Assembly (NCBI GenBank): GCA_052035235.1
Contig: JBPOHT010000029.1
Coordinates: 27,900-91,899, forward strand
DNA from: Solimonas_A sp052035235
GTDB lineage: Bacteria > Pseudomonadota > Gammaproteobacteria > Nevskiales > Nevskiaceae
Length of the DNA stretch: 64,000 nt
Direction: 5' to 3'
A program made the position numbers and the translations under genes. Under the pieces are notes generated by a model that was not told the origin of the DNA, did not search any database, and was given only the letters and a program-made list of their open reading frames with translations. Shown piece by piece: positions 7,639 to 15,430 of the stretch. Positions within the stretch are counted from its first letter, which is position 1, and every line of letters begins with the position of its first letter.

Positions 7639-8238
7639 TCACTCGTCGCGCGGCCCGATCCAGAGATGCGGGTTATGGGCTACTTCCCAGAGGTGGCCGT
7701 CGGGATCGCTGAAGTAGCCCGAATAGCCGCCCCAGAACACCTTCTGGGCCGGCTTCACCAGGCGGGCGCCGGCCTCCAGGGCCTGCGTCATCAGGGCATC
7801 GACCGCGTCCTCGGATTCCAGGTTGTGCGCCAGCGTGAAGCCGGAGAAACCGTTGCCGGCGGCAGGTACGCCGACGTCTTCCGCCAGGGCCTCGCGCCCG
7901 TACAGGCCCAGCCAGCTGCCGTTGAGGCGGAAGAAGGCGACGTTGGGGTCCGAGTTCATGCGCGGCAGGCCCAGGCCCTGCTCGTAGAAGCGCACCGACT
8001 CCGCCATGTCGCGGACCGCCAGGGTAATCATGCTGATGCGGGGATTCATGGGCTCGGCTCCTGACAGGTCGGGGAGGGGCTGGAACAGTTTCGCCAGCAC
8101 CTGCTCCAGGGCTTCGGAAAGCTTGATGGGCTCCGCGCGCGGGCGTAGCGAGCGGGTATTCGAGAGCAGTTGCTGCAGTGCCTGGTCGTCCCAGGACTGG
8201 AAGCGGGGAGTGGGATTTACGGCTTGGAGATCGTTCAT
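7639..8238 (-). CDS. VOC-domain protein with N-terminal extension, inside the imu cassette
   Basis: A 199-residue protein whose C-terminal part (about 64-199) is a VOC/glyoxalase domain: ISMITLAVRDMAESVRFYEQ near its start and GGYSGYFSDPDGHLWEVAHN near its end. The first 63 residues are an unassigned, probably helical extension (SWDDQALQQLL, LSEALEQVLAKLF). The ATG at 8238 lies two bases after the imuB stop, which argues for coupling and for the long form. An internal ATG at 8049 would give the VOC domain alone. Function in DNA damage tolerance is unknown; detoxification of a reactive metabolite is only a guess. Confidence 0.85.
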   Translation of the reverse strand: MNDLQAVNPTPRFQSWDDQALQQLLSNTRSLRPRAEPIKLSEALEQVLAKLFQPLPDLSGAEPMNPRISMITLAVRDMAESVRFYEQGLGLPRMNSDPNVAFFRLNGSWLGLYGREALAEDVGVPAAGNGFSGFTLAHNLESEDAVDALMTQALEAGARLVKPAQKVFWGGYSGYFSDPDGHLWEVAHNPHLWIGPRDE

Positions 8239-8240
8239 CG

Positions 8241-9635
8241 TCAGGCCCAGAGTCCATGCATGAACCAGCTACCGTTCAGCGCATCGCGGTATACCCAGAG
8301 TTGCGAGCCGCTGTCGGATTCGGCGAGGAAATAGTCGCGCTGCGCATCGGCACCGTCCCACCAGCCCCCCTCGATACGCTCGGGGCGGCCACGCAGGCGC
8401 GGTGGCTGATGCAGCGCCTGGGGTCGCGCCAACAACCAGAACGGGCGCGGCGGGAACTCCGCCTGGCCCGGCTGTGGCTGGCGCGCGGCATGCCAACTGC
8501 GTTCCGGCAGGTGCTCGGCGCGCAGGCCCAGGAAGCGGATCGCATCGCTGCCCAGGCGCGCCTGGAGTTTCTCCAGCAGGCCCAGCCATTCGCCGTCCTG
8601 CTGCAGGCGCTGGTCGAACAGGTCTCCCTGGTGCAGGTCCGGCACCAGGAAGCGCTCGGCCCGCAACGTCAGCGCCAGCGAGGGTGCCGGCAAGGCCAGG
8701 CGCTCCAGCCGCTCGCGCACGATCACCAGGAAGTGCGCGGCATCGCGCGCGGGCGCGGTCAGGCGCAGGTCCATGCGCGTGCGCGGATGGCCTTCATGCT
8801 CGAACTCGAAGACGAAGTGCTGCACCGTGCTGTCGCGGGCACGCAGGTAACCCTGGAATTCCGTCAGCGCGCGGCGGATCGGGAACAGCAAACCCTCGGT
8901 GCTCTCGATGGCGCCGAGGAATTCCATACGGCGGCGGTAGACCTTGGGCGGCAGGTAGCGCTCTCGCGCATCGGGCCGCTGGCCCAGCAGGCGTTGCAGG
9001 TAATCCGGCAGTGCCGGGCCGAAACGCCGCGCCAGGCCGTCGGCCGGCAGGCGCAGCAGCTCTGCCAGGGTTTTCACGCCGCTGCTGGCGAGGCCTTCCA
9101 CCGCTTCGGGGAAGGGCAGCCAGGCCAGTGGGTAATAGCCCAGGCGTTCCGAGAGCTCGCGCGGTTTCAGGATGGGGCCGTCCTCGGCCTGGGCGTTCCA
9201 GGCCGCGGCTTCCGGCGTGGGACCGATGCCGATGCCGGCGGCATAGCCCAGGCCCTGCAGCGAGGTCTGCAGGCGCGGCAGCAGCGAGTCCAGGCCGCCG
9301 AAGTATTTCAGGCCGGAGCCGATCTCCAGCCACAGCATCTGCCGCGGCGTGTCAAAGAACAGCTCGCTGCCGAACTGCCGCGCCCAGTCGGCCAGGTGCT
9401 GTAGCGCCTGCTTCTCGGCGCGCGGCTGGCGCTCGGCCACGCGCAGCGCTGGCAGCAGGCCCTGGGCGGCGGGTACCGCCATGCCGGGCTCGATACGCTG
9501 GCGCGCGGCGGTTTCGTTGACGGCGATCAGCCGGCGCTTGCCGCCGCGGCGCTCATGCACCGCGAAGGGCAGCTCGGGCGGCGGGGCAAGGGCCTCCAGC
9601 GGCAGGGCGGGCAGATGAAGACAGAGCCATAGCAT
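8241..9635 (-). CDS. imuB: ImuB, inactive Y-family polymerase-like mutasome scaffold
   Basis: A 464-residue ImuB. It keeps the Y-family fold (MLWLCLHLPALPLEAL opening; FFDTPRQMLWLEIGSGLKYFGG in the palm region) but lacks the catalytic acidic residues of DinB/UmuC, as is normal for ImuB. A beta-clamp-binding motif, QGDLF, is at 336-340. ImuB links DnaE2 and ImuA to the sliding clamp at stalled forks. It lies 18 bases after imuA, and the VOC gene follows after two bases. The C-terminal tail is rich in Trp, Arg and Asp, typical of the protein-interaction part. Confidence 0.94.
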   Translation of the reverse strand: MLWLCLHLPALPLEALAPPPELPFAVHERRGGKRRLIAVNETAARQRIEPGMAVPAAQGLLPALRVAERQPRAEKQALQHLADWARQFGSELFFDTPRQMLWLEIGSGLKYFGGLDSLLPRLQTSLQGLGYAAGIGIGPTPEAAAWNAQAEDGPILKPRELSERLGYYPLAWLPFPEAVEGLASSGVKTLAELLRLPADGLARRFGPALPDYLQRLLGQRPDARERYLPPKVYRRRMEFLGAIESTEGLLFPIRRALTEFQGYLRARDSTVQHFVFEFEHEGHPRTRMDLRLTAPARDAAHFLVIVRERLERLALPAPSLALTLRAERFLVPDLHQGDLFDQRLQQDGEWLGLLEKLQARLGSDAIRFLGLRAEHLPERSWHAARQPQPGQAEFPPRPFWLLARPQALHQPPRLRGRPERIEGGWWDGADAQRDYFLAESDSGSQLWVYRDALNGSWFMHGLWA

Positions 9636-9653
9636 GACGGGTGGTCCGTGAGG

Positions 9654-10331
9654 CTAGGTGAGGGCTGCACGGCGGACGGAGGGTGTCGCAGGTGCCAGGA
9701 AATCCGACGCCCGTGGAGGAGCCGTTCGCCGGAAAGGGTCCACCTGCAACACGCCCGGCCGTCCGCCGCGCGCCTTCAGCAAATCGATCCGCAGTTTTCC
9801 GTTCTGCGGATTGAGCGCCATGCGCACCGCCGCCGTGCTGGGCGAGGTCAATGCGGACATGGGGCGAAACAGGAACAGCAGCGCCTGGCTGCCTTCGGCG
9901 GCGAGCTGCAGCCGGCGCAGTTCCAGCGCGTCGAGGCTTGCACCCCAGTACAGCACCGCGCTGACGGCGCCGCTGCGCAGGGCCTGTTCGGCAGCCCACT
10001 GCGCCTCGGCGCCTTCGGCGTCGATCCAGGCGATGCGCTCCAGCGGCAGGCCGCTCTGTGCCAGCGACGGCGCATAGGGCACGAAGGGCGGCTGCACGAA
10101 AGCCACGCGCTTCTCCAGGGCCAGGCGGCGAAGGGCCGGCAGCAGCAGCGAGACTTCGCCGATGCCCGGCGCGGCAGTGAGGATCTCCACCAGGCTGCCG
10201 CGCGGCCAGCCATGGCCGGGCAGCTGGCGGTCCAGCGCCAGGTGACCGCTGGCCACGGCGGGCACGGGGGCGGTTTCGACGCCGACCCAGACGCCGCGGA
10301 CCTGCCGCAGGGGATCCAGACGGGGGTTCAT
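9654..10331 (-). CDS. imuA: ImuA (SulA/RecA-like mutasome protein)
   Basis: About 225 residues, starting MNPRLDPLRQVRGVWVG. The ATG overlaps the lexA2 stop by one base (TGATG), so translation is coupled. The RecA-like core shows GHLALDRQLPGHGWPRGSLVEI near residue 27 and hydrophobic strands (VAFVQPPFVPYAPSLA; RIAWIDAE). A classic Walker A is absent or degenerate, as in this family. ImuA works with ImuB and DnaE2 in SOS mutagenesis and modulates RecA. The C-terminal basic stretch (PGVLQVDPFRRTAPP) is also typical. Confidence 0.9.
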   Translation of the reverse strand: MNPRLDPLRQVRGVWVGVETAPVPAVASGHLALDRQLPGHGWPRGSLVEILTAAPGIGEVSLLLPALRRLALEKRVAFVQPPFVPYAPSLAQSGLPLERIAWIDAEGAEAQWAAEQALRSGAVSAVLYWGASLDALELRRLQLAAEGSQALLFLFRPMSALTSPSTAAVRMALNPQNGKLRIDLLKARGGRPGVLQVDPFRRTAPPRASDFLAPATPSVRRAALT

Positions 10332-10990
10332 CAGGACTCCGGCGCGTCGCGGTTGAGGCGGATCAGCCCGGCGAACAGGCCTACGATCTCGCAGCGCTGG
10401 CGGCCGAGGTCGATCACGATCGGTGCGTAGCTCTGCTGGTCGTCGTTCTCGGACAGCAGGGTGACCATGCGGTCCTGCTGGCGGTAGCGCTTGAGCGTCA
10501 ACGTGGGCTCGCCGGTCAGGCGGTCCTCGATGGCGACGGCGACGATCTGGTTGTTGCGCGCCGTGGCCTGCTGGTGGATGCCCACCAGGTCGCCGGGCAG
10601 GATGTGGGCGCGCTCCATCGAGCGGCCCTGCACGCGGTAGAGGAAATCGGCGCGCGGCTGGAACAGGGCAGGGTCCACCCGCAGCTGCTCCTCGATGTGA
10701 TCCGGCGCCAATACCGGCGAGCCGGCGGCGATGCGGCCTACCAGCGGCAGGCGCCAGGGATCGTTGGCGGCCAATGCGTCGGCATCCAGGATGCGGATGC
10801 CGCGCGAGGTATCGGGCAGCAGCTCGATCAGGCCCTTGGTGGCCAGGGCGCGCAGGTGCTGGTCCGCGGTCTGGCGCGTGATGCCCAGGGCGCTGGCGAT
10901 GTCGCCGCGCGTCGGCGGCAGGCCCGAATCCCGCGCAAAGCGCAGGATGAAATCCATCAGGTCCTGCTGTCTGGCGGGGAGCTTGTGCAT
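10331..10990 (-). CDS. lexA: LexA2-type SOS repressor
   Basis: A 219-residue LexA. The N-terminal winged helix (1-68) contains PPTRGDIASALGITRQTADQ. The Ala89-Gly90 self-cleavage bond lies in RIAAGSP, and the serine/lysine dyad is Ser124 (VQGRSM) and Lys167 (TLKRY). The gene heads the imuA-imuB-dnaE2 cassette, the genomic signature of the second LexA (LexA2), whose target sites usually differ from those of the housekeeping LexA. A palindrome in its promoter spacer suggests autorepression. RecA-stimulated cleavage after DNA damage would release the whole cassette. Confidence 0.94.
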   Translation of the reverse strand: MHKLPARQQDLMDFILRFARDSGLPPTRGDIASALGITRQTADQHLRALATKGLIELLPDTSRGIRILDADALAANDPWRLPLVGRIAAGSPVLAPDHIEEQLRVDPALFQPRADFLYRVQGRSMERAHILPGDLVGIHQQATARNNQIVAVAIEDRLTGEPTLTLKRYRQQDRMVTLLSENDDQQSYAPIVIDLGRQRCEIVGLFAGLIRLNRDAPES

Positions 10991-10999
10991 GGGAGAAAC

Positions 11000-11027
11000 G
11001 ATATACCTGACAGGCGTCAGGCATCAA
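11000..11027 (-). promoter_or_regulatory. lexA2 promoter with palindromic operator in its spacer
   Basis: On the minus strand a -35 box TTGATG (11022-11027) and a -10 box TATATC (11000-11005) are separated by exactly 16 bases. Those 16 bases are the perfect inverted repeat CCTGAC-GCCT-GTCAGG (11006-11021). A repressor bound there would cover both boxes. The -10 box ends nine bases before the lexA2 ATG, so the transcript would be nearly leaderless. Recognition by LexA2 is inferred from position. Confidence 0.72.
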
Positions 11028-11174
11028 GGCGGGTTCCGCAAAAAACCCTTGTGGACCGCGCCGAGCCCTTGATTCCGGTATGGATTTACCCGTGGCCGGC
11101 GCTGGATTTTCATCGTCCTGACCACATCGCTGCCTAGGCTGGCCGTTTTACCGACCGAGACGGAAAAGACGCCC

Positions 11175-11381
11175 ATGCCCCGTTCCCCCTTGCTGGCCGG
11201 CCTGCTGCTGGCCGCCGCCCTGAGCGCCTGCAGCCGCTCGGAAGCTCCCGAAACCACCACGCCAGGGTCCAACCCCGAAGAGCCGGCCCCGCGCGTGATG
11301 CGCTGCCCGCCGGCCCCGGGCGCGCAGGATGTGGCGGCACGCCAGGATGGCAACTGTGGTGAAACCGGGGCGCGCTCGTGA
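11175..11381 (+). CDS. Small lipoprotein coupled to phospholipase C
   Basis: A 68-residue precursor with a lipoprotein signal (LLAGLLLAAALSAC; lipobox cysteine about residue 19), leaving a mature peptide of about 50 residues. That peptide is rich in Pro, Glu and Thr and has two further cysteines (MRCPPAP; DGNCGE). GAGACGGAAAAG precedes the ATG. Its TGA stop overlaps the GTG start of the phospholipase gene as GTGA. No family is recognised. Tight coupling suggests that it supports export, folding or anchoring of the enzyme, but this is inference. Confidence 0.7.
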   Translation: MPRSPLLAGLLLAAALSACSRSEAPETTTPGSNPEEPAPRVMRCPPAPGAQDVAARQDGNCGETGARS

Positions 11382-13486
11382 GCTCGATGGACCGCCGCCG
11401 CTTCCTCCAGTTGGCCGGCGCCGGTGTCGCCGGTGCCACGATCTTCCCGCAGATCCTCGCCGAGGCGCTGGCGATCCCCGCGGCCCGGCGCAGCGGCACC
11501 ATCCATGACGTGGAGCACGTGGTGATCCTGATGCAGGAAAACCGCAGCTTCGATCATTACTTCGGCACCCTGCGCGGCGTGCGCGGTTTCGGTGATCGCT
11601 TCACCGTGCCGCAAAGCGGCGGCCGCACGGTCTGGGAGCAGCGCAACCTCGCCGGACAGGTCATCCGGCCGTATCACCTCGACAGCAGCGCCGGCAACGC
11701 GCAGCGCGTGTCCGGCACGCCGCACGGCTGGGCCGATTCGATCCCGGCCTGGAACAAGGGGCGCTTCGGCCGCTGGCCGACGTTCAAGGAAAACCAGTCG
11801 ATGGGTTATTACCGCCAGGCCGAACTGCCGTTCCAGTTCGCGCTGGCCGATGCCTTCACGATCTGCGACGCCTATCACTGCGCCTATCACGGCAACACCA
11901 ATCCCAACCGGCTGTTCATGTTCACCGGCTGGAACGACCCCCACGGCACCGGCGGCGGTCCGCGCCTGTACAACGACAACGACGATCTCGGTCCCTCCGG
12001 CGAAGGCTTCACCTGGACCACCTATGCCGAGCGCCTGGAAGCGGCCGGCGTGTCCTGGAAGGTCTACCAGGACATGGACGACAACTTCACCGACAACTCG
12101 CTGGAAGGCTTCCGCAACTTCCGCCTGGCCTACGAGAACCGCGAGAGCGAGCCCAACAATCCCTTGCTGCTGAAGGGGCTCAGCACCACGATGAAGGCCG
12201 GCAGCTTCGACGGCCTGCGCAACGACGTGCTGGCCGGGCGCCTGCCGCAGGTGTCCTATGTCGTCGGCCCCGCCGGCTACTCGGAGCACACCGGCCCCTC
12301 CAGCCCGGTGCAGGGCGGCTGGTTCATCCAGGAAGTGCTGCGCTCGCTGATCGCCGACCCGGAGGTCTGGAGCAAGACCGTGTTGCTGGTGATGTTCGAC
12401 GAGAACGACGGCTTCTTCGACCACGTGCCGCCGCCGGCTGCGCCCTCGTTCCTGGCGGCGGGGCAGATTACCGGCGCCAAGGCCGGTGCCAGCACCGCGG
12501 ACGATTCCGGCGAGCGCTATGCCACCAATGCCAACTCGCGCGATCCGAGCTTCGTCGGCAGTTGCTTCGGCCCCGGGCCGCGCGTGCCGATGACCATCGT
12601 CTCGCCCTGGAGCCGCGGCGGCTGGGTCAACTCCCAGGCCTTCGACCATACCTCGATCATCCGTTTCCTCGAGGCGCGCTTCGGCGTGCAGGAACCGAAC
12701 ATCACGCCCTACCGCCGCGCCTTCATGGGCGACCTCACGTCCTGCTTCAACTTCGCCAATCCCAACGATGAAGCCTTCCCCGCGTTGCCCTATGGCACGC
12801 GCGAGCAGGCCGACGCGTTGCGCCAGGCGCAGGAGCAGTTGCCGCAGATCGCGGCGCCCACCGGCGATGCCGGCACGCTGCCGCGACAGGAGCCCGGCGT
12901 GCGCTACTCGCGCGCGCTGCCCTACGAGCTGCACGTGGAGTCGCTCCGCAGCGCGCTGGGGCTGGAGCTGTTCTTCAGCAACACCGGCAACGCCGGCGCC
13001 GTGTTCCACGTCTACAACCAGAACGACCTGGACGGCGTGCCGCACCGCTATGCTGTGGAGCCGGGCAAGCAGCTCAGCCATCGCTGGACGCCGGGGCTCA
13101 CCGGCAACCACGACCTGTGGGTGCTGGGCCCCAACGGCTTCCACCGCCACTTCAGGAATGCCGGCGCGCTGTCATCGGCCGCCAGTCCTGAGGTCCGTGT
13201 CTGCTACGACATCGCCAACAGCGACATCAGCCTGAAGCTGCGCAACGACGGTACGGCGGCCTGCAACTTCCGCGTGATGGCCAATGCCTACCGCAACGAC
13301 GGCCCCTGGACCTTCAAGGTGGAGGCGGGGCAGGAGATCGAACACTTCTGGGCGCTGGCCGGCAGCGGCGCCTGGTACGACCTCAGCGTGACGGTGGACG
13401 AGGACGCCGCGTTCCTGCGCCGCGTGGCGGGGCGCGTGGAGACGGGGCGGCACTCGGTGAGCGATCCGGCGATGGGCACAATCTAA
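11378..13486 (+). CDS. Tat-exported phosphocholine-type phospholipase C
   Basis: A 702-residue non-haemolytic-type phospholipase C. A twin-arginine signal (DRRRFLQLAGAG) is followed by the alkaline-phosphatase-like catalytic domain: HVVILMQENRSFDHYFGTL near residue 46, GNTNPNRLFMFTG, MFDENDGFFDHVPPP, and RVPMTIVSPWSRGG with AFDHTSIIRFLE. Two C-terminal beta-sandwich repeats (from about residue 510) complete the family layout. It should hydrolyse phosphatidylcholine or sphingomyelin outside the inner membrane, releasing phosphocholine. The start is either the overlapping GTG or the ATG three codons later (MDRRRFLQ). Confidence 0.92.
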   Translation: MSSMDRRRFLQLAGAGVAGATIFPQILAEALAIPAARRSGTIHDVEHVVILMQENRSFDHYFGTLRGVRGFGDRFTVPQSGGRTVWEQRNLAGQVIRPYHLDSSAGNAQRVSGTPHGWADSIPAWNKGRFGRWPTFKENQSMGYYRQAELPFQFALADAFTICDAYHCAYHGNTNPNRLFMFTGWNDPHGTGGGPRLYNDNDDLGPSGEGFTWTTYAERLEAAGVSWKVYQDMDDNFTDNSLEGFRNFRLAYENRESEPNNPLLLKGLSTTMKAGSFDGLRNDVLAGRLPQVSYVVGPAGYSEHTGPSSPVQGGWFIQEVLRSLIADPEVWSKTVLLVMFDENDGFFDHVPPPAAPSFLAAGQITGAKAGASTADDSGERYATNANSRDPSFVGSCFGPGPRVPMTIVSPWSRGGWVNSQAFDHTSIIRFLEARFGVQEPNITPYRRAFMGDLTSCFNFANPNDEAFPALPYGTREQADALRQAQEQLPQIAAPTGDAGTLPRQEPGVRYSRALPYELHVESLRSALGLELFFSNTGNAGAVFHVYNQNDLDGVPHRYAVEPGKQLSHRWTPGLTGNHDLWVLGPNGFHRHFRNAGALSSAASPEVRVCYDIANSDISLKLRNDGTAACNFRVMANAYRNDGPWTFKVEAGQEIEHFWALAGSGAWYDLSVTVDEDAAFLRRVAGRVETGRHSVSDPAMGTI

Positions 13487-13503
13487 GGCTTCTGCTTGTG
13501 TGA

Positions 13504-13564
13504 GAGCGACGCGAGTCGCGATCTTTCGTTGGTATCCCTCAAAAGATCGCGGCTTGCGTCGCTC
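13504..13564. repeat. Intergenic inverted repeat (GAGCGACGC type)
   Basis: Arms 13504-13526 and 13542-13564 are complementary with two mismatches (GAGCGACGCGAGTCGCGATC against GATCGCGGCTTGCGTCGCTC), separated by 15 bases. It follows the phospholipase stop and may also act as its terminator, although no T-run follows. Confidence 0.75.
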
Positions 13565-13587
13565 CTACATCAAGAACTTCCAGATCG

Positions 13588-13667
13588 CGTAGCCCGGTTT
13601 CGCGCAGCGAAGCCGGGGCGCAGATCAGAGCGCGCCTCCCGGCTTGCCTGCGGCAAACCGGGCTACG
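13588..13667. repeat. REP pair (BIME-like), copy A
   Basis: CGTAGCCCGGTTTCGC...CCGGGCTACG: two REP-like hairpins in opposite orientation, each with its own internal palindrome (CCGGTTTCGCGCAGCGAAGCCGG; shorter on the right). A close relative lies at 14100-14226, on the other side of the CsaA-like gene. Confidence 0.85.
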
Positions 13668-13686
13668 TTCTACGTTTACTGAGGGC

Positions 13687-14082
13687 TCAAGCTACCAACG
13701 CCCCATCCGGAGGCATCCCATCCGGCGCCAGCAGGTTCACCGTGCCGTCGGGCGACAGCGCGCCCAGCACCAGAAACTGGCTGGTGAAGCCGGCGATGCG
13801 CTTCTCGCCCAGGTTGATCGCGCCGACCACGCGGCGGCCCACCAGGGATTCCGCCGCGTAGTTGGTGACCTGCGCGCTGGTCTGCAGCACGCCCACCGTC
13901 GGGCCGAAATCCACGCGCAACTGGTAGGCCGGCTTGCGCGCCTTGGCGAAGGGCTCGGCGCTCAGCACCGTGCCCACGCGCAGGTCCAGCGCCAGGAAGC
14001 CCTCGCTGCCGCAGTCCGGTTTGCGCGGCCATTTGTCCGGCGCGTAGGGCTGGCCTTCGGTATCGATGATGTGTTGAACCAT
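13687..14082 (-). CDS. CsaA/Trbp111-like tRNA-binding domain protein
   Basis: A 131-residue protein containing one EMAP/tRNA-binding OB fold, with FLALDLRVGTVLSAEPFAKARKPAYQLRVDFG from about residue 29 and GRRVVGAINLGEKRIAGFTS near residue 82. Stand-alone versions such as CsaA dimerise and bind tRNA in a structure-specific way; a chaperone role has been proposed for some. GGGGAG lies five bases before the ATG. The gene is alone between two copies of the same REP-pair element and faces away from its neighbours, so it is probably its own transcription unit. Confidence 0.88.
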   Translation of the reverse strand: MVQHIIDTEGQPYAPDKWPRKPDCGSEGFLALDLRVGTVLSAEPFAKARKPAYQLRVDFGPTVGVLQTSAQVTNYAAESLVGRRVVGAINLGEKRIAGFTSQFLVLGALSPDGTVNLLAPDGMPPDGALVA

Positions 14083-14099
14083 GTCGCTCCCCAGTTCCG

Positions 14100-14226
14100 C
14101 GTAGCCCGGTTTCGCTTAGCGAAGCCGGGCGCAGGTCAAAGTGTGCATCCCGGCAACTGCTCCGTGCGTTGCCCTACCTCGGGCATCCATGCCCTCGCCG
14201 GCTTGCCTGCGGCAAACCGGGCTACG
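14100..14226. repeat. REP pair (BIME-like), copy B
   Basis: Opens CGTAGCCCGGTTTCGC and closes GGCAAACCGGGCTACG, the same ends as the copy at 13588-13667, but with a longer centre that includes a third small stem (CCCTACCTCGGGC). It fills the gap between the CsaA-like gene and ilvE. Confidence 0.85.
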
Positions 14227-14227
14227 T

Positions 14228-15316
14228 TCAAATTCTCACGCGCCAGGACGGGTAGTCCGCCGCCGCGCCTTCCTGCACGGCCTTGAGCCGCGCGCCCAAC
14301 TGCGCAGGCAGGCCATTGTCGGGCACCGCGATGTCGCCCTGCGCGGTGCCGATGCCGGCGATGCGCACGATACGCGAGGCCGTGCCGCAGCCGAAGGCGC
14401 AGCCCAGCGTGGCGCTGGCGGCGGCGCTGCGCAGTTCGTCCAGGCTGACGGCCTGTTCCACCGCGTCGATGCCGGTCTCGCGTGCCAGCTGCATCAGCGA
14501 GTCGCGCGTCACGCCGGCCAGGATCGTGCCGTCCAGCGGCGGTGTCAGCAGGCGGTCGCCGATCTGCACGAACAGATTCATGGTGCCGGCTTCGCCCAGC
14601 CAGCGGTGCGTCGCGGCGTCCAGCCAGATCACGTCGTCATAGCCACGCTCGCGGGCGCGCAGCAGGCCGGAGAGACCCGCGGCGTAGTTGGCGCCGGTCT
14701 TGGCGGCACCGAGGCCGCCGGGTGCGGCGCGGATCAGCTCGGTCTCGGCCCAGAGGCGCAGTGACTTCGGTAGCGGATCGCTGCTGGGCGTCACCGTCAC
14801 GCTGTAGCGGTGGCGCGACGCCTGCTTCAGGCCCAGGGCCTCCTCGTCGGCGTGGATCGTGGGGCGCAGGTACAGCGAGCCACGGCCGGCAGGCGGCAGC
14901 ATCGCCTCGTGTATCTGCACCGCCTGCACGCAGCTGCGCAGGAACAGCGCCTCGTCCACGGCCGGCAGGTGCAGGCGCTGCGCGCTGGCGTTGAGGCGGC
15001 GCAGGTGCATCTCCGGGCGGAACAGGTGGATGCCGCCATCTGGCGAGCGATAGGCCTTCATGCCCTCGAACACCGACAGGCCGTACTGCAGGCCGCCGCT
15101 GGCGATGGCCAGGCGTGCATCGTCACGCTCCAGCACCTGTGCCGCACTCCAGCCCTCGCCATCGTGATCGCTGACGACGAGGTAGGGCGCCAGCACCTGG
15201 CCGAAACCCAGGGCCTCGGGCGCGGGCCAGTTGAGGGGAAGCGCGGCGCGGGGAAGGGCAGGTTCAAGCTCGGGTTCGGCAAGTTTCATGGCGGTTCTCG
15301 GTTTCTGTGGATTCAT
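14228..15316 (-). CDS. ilvE: Branched-chain amino acid aminotransferase
   Basis: A 362-residue fold-type IV PLP aminotransferase, last step of Ile, Val and Leu synthesis. GLQYGLSVFEGMKAYRSPDG (about 74) and the PLP lysine K206 in GAAKTGANYAAG are diagnostic, as is WLGEAGTMNLFVQ (about 238). The length and the motif order match the long (BCAT2/fungal-like) branch more than E. coli IlvE. An ATG nine codons in (MKLAEPELEP) has a slightly better upstream GAGAA and may be the true start. The gene follows the acetolactate synthase gene, with a long inverted repeat between them, so it may share that attenuated transcript. Confidence 0.92.
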   Translation of the reverse strand: MNPQKPRTAMKLAEPELEPALPRAALPLNWPAPEALGFGQVLAPYLVVSDHDGEGWSAAQVLERDDARLAIASGGLQYGLSVFEGMKAYRSPDGGIHLFRPEMHLRRLNASAQRLHLPAVDEALFLRSCVQAVQIHEAMLPPAGRGSLYLRPTIHADEEALGLKQASRHRYSVTVTPSSDPLPKSLRLWAETELIRAAPGGLGAAKTGANYAAGLSGLLRARERGYDDVIWLDAATHRWLGEAGTMNLFVQIGDRLLTPPLDGTILAGVTRDSLMQLARETGIDAVEQAVSLDELRSAAASATLGCAFGCGTASRIVRIAGIGTAQGDIAVPDNGLPAQLGARLKAVQEGAAADYPSWRVRI

Positions 15317-15322
15317 AACGGA

Positions 15323-15407
15323 CCGTTCACACCGAGTAGCGCAGCGTATCGAGGTGCGTGCGGCGCGTGCCTCGATATGCGCCGTTGGCGCTACTCGGCA
15401 TGAACGG
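15323..15407. repeat. Long inverted repeat between ilvG and ilvE
   Basis: CCGTTCACACCGAGTAGCGC on the left matches the complement of GCGCTACTCGGCATGAACGG on the right, with a second paired block (TATCGAGG / CCTCGATA) inside. The element fills most of the gap and would form a long hairpin in the ilv transcript. It resembles a dispersed intergenic repeat. Confidence 0.8.
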
Positions 15408-15430
15408 TTGGGTAGGAGAGTCGGAGGAGA

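Noticed and set aside
13490..14226. Repeats around the CsaA-like gene considered as a CRISPR array
   Set aside because: The repeats are inverted pairs of unequal spacing, not regular direct repeats with unique spacers, and no cas gene is nearby.
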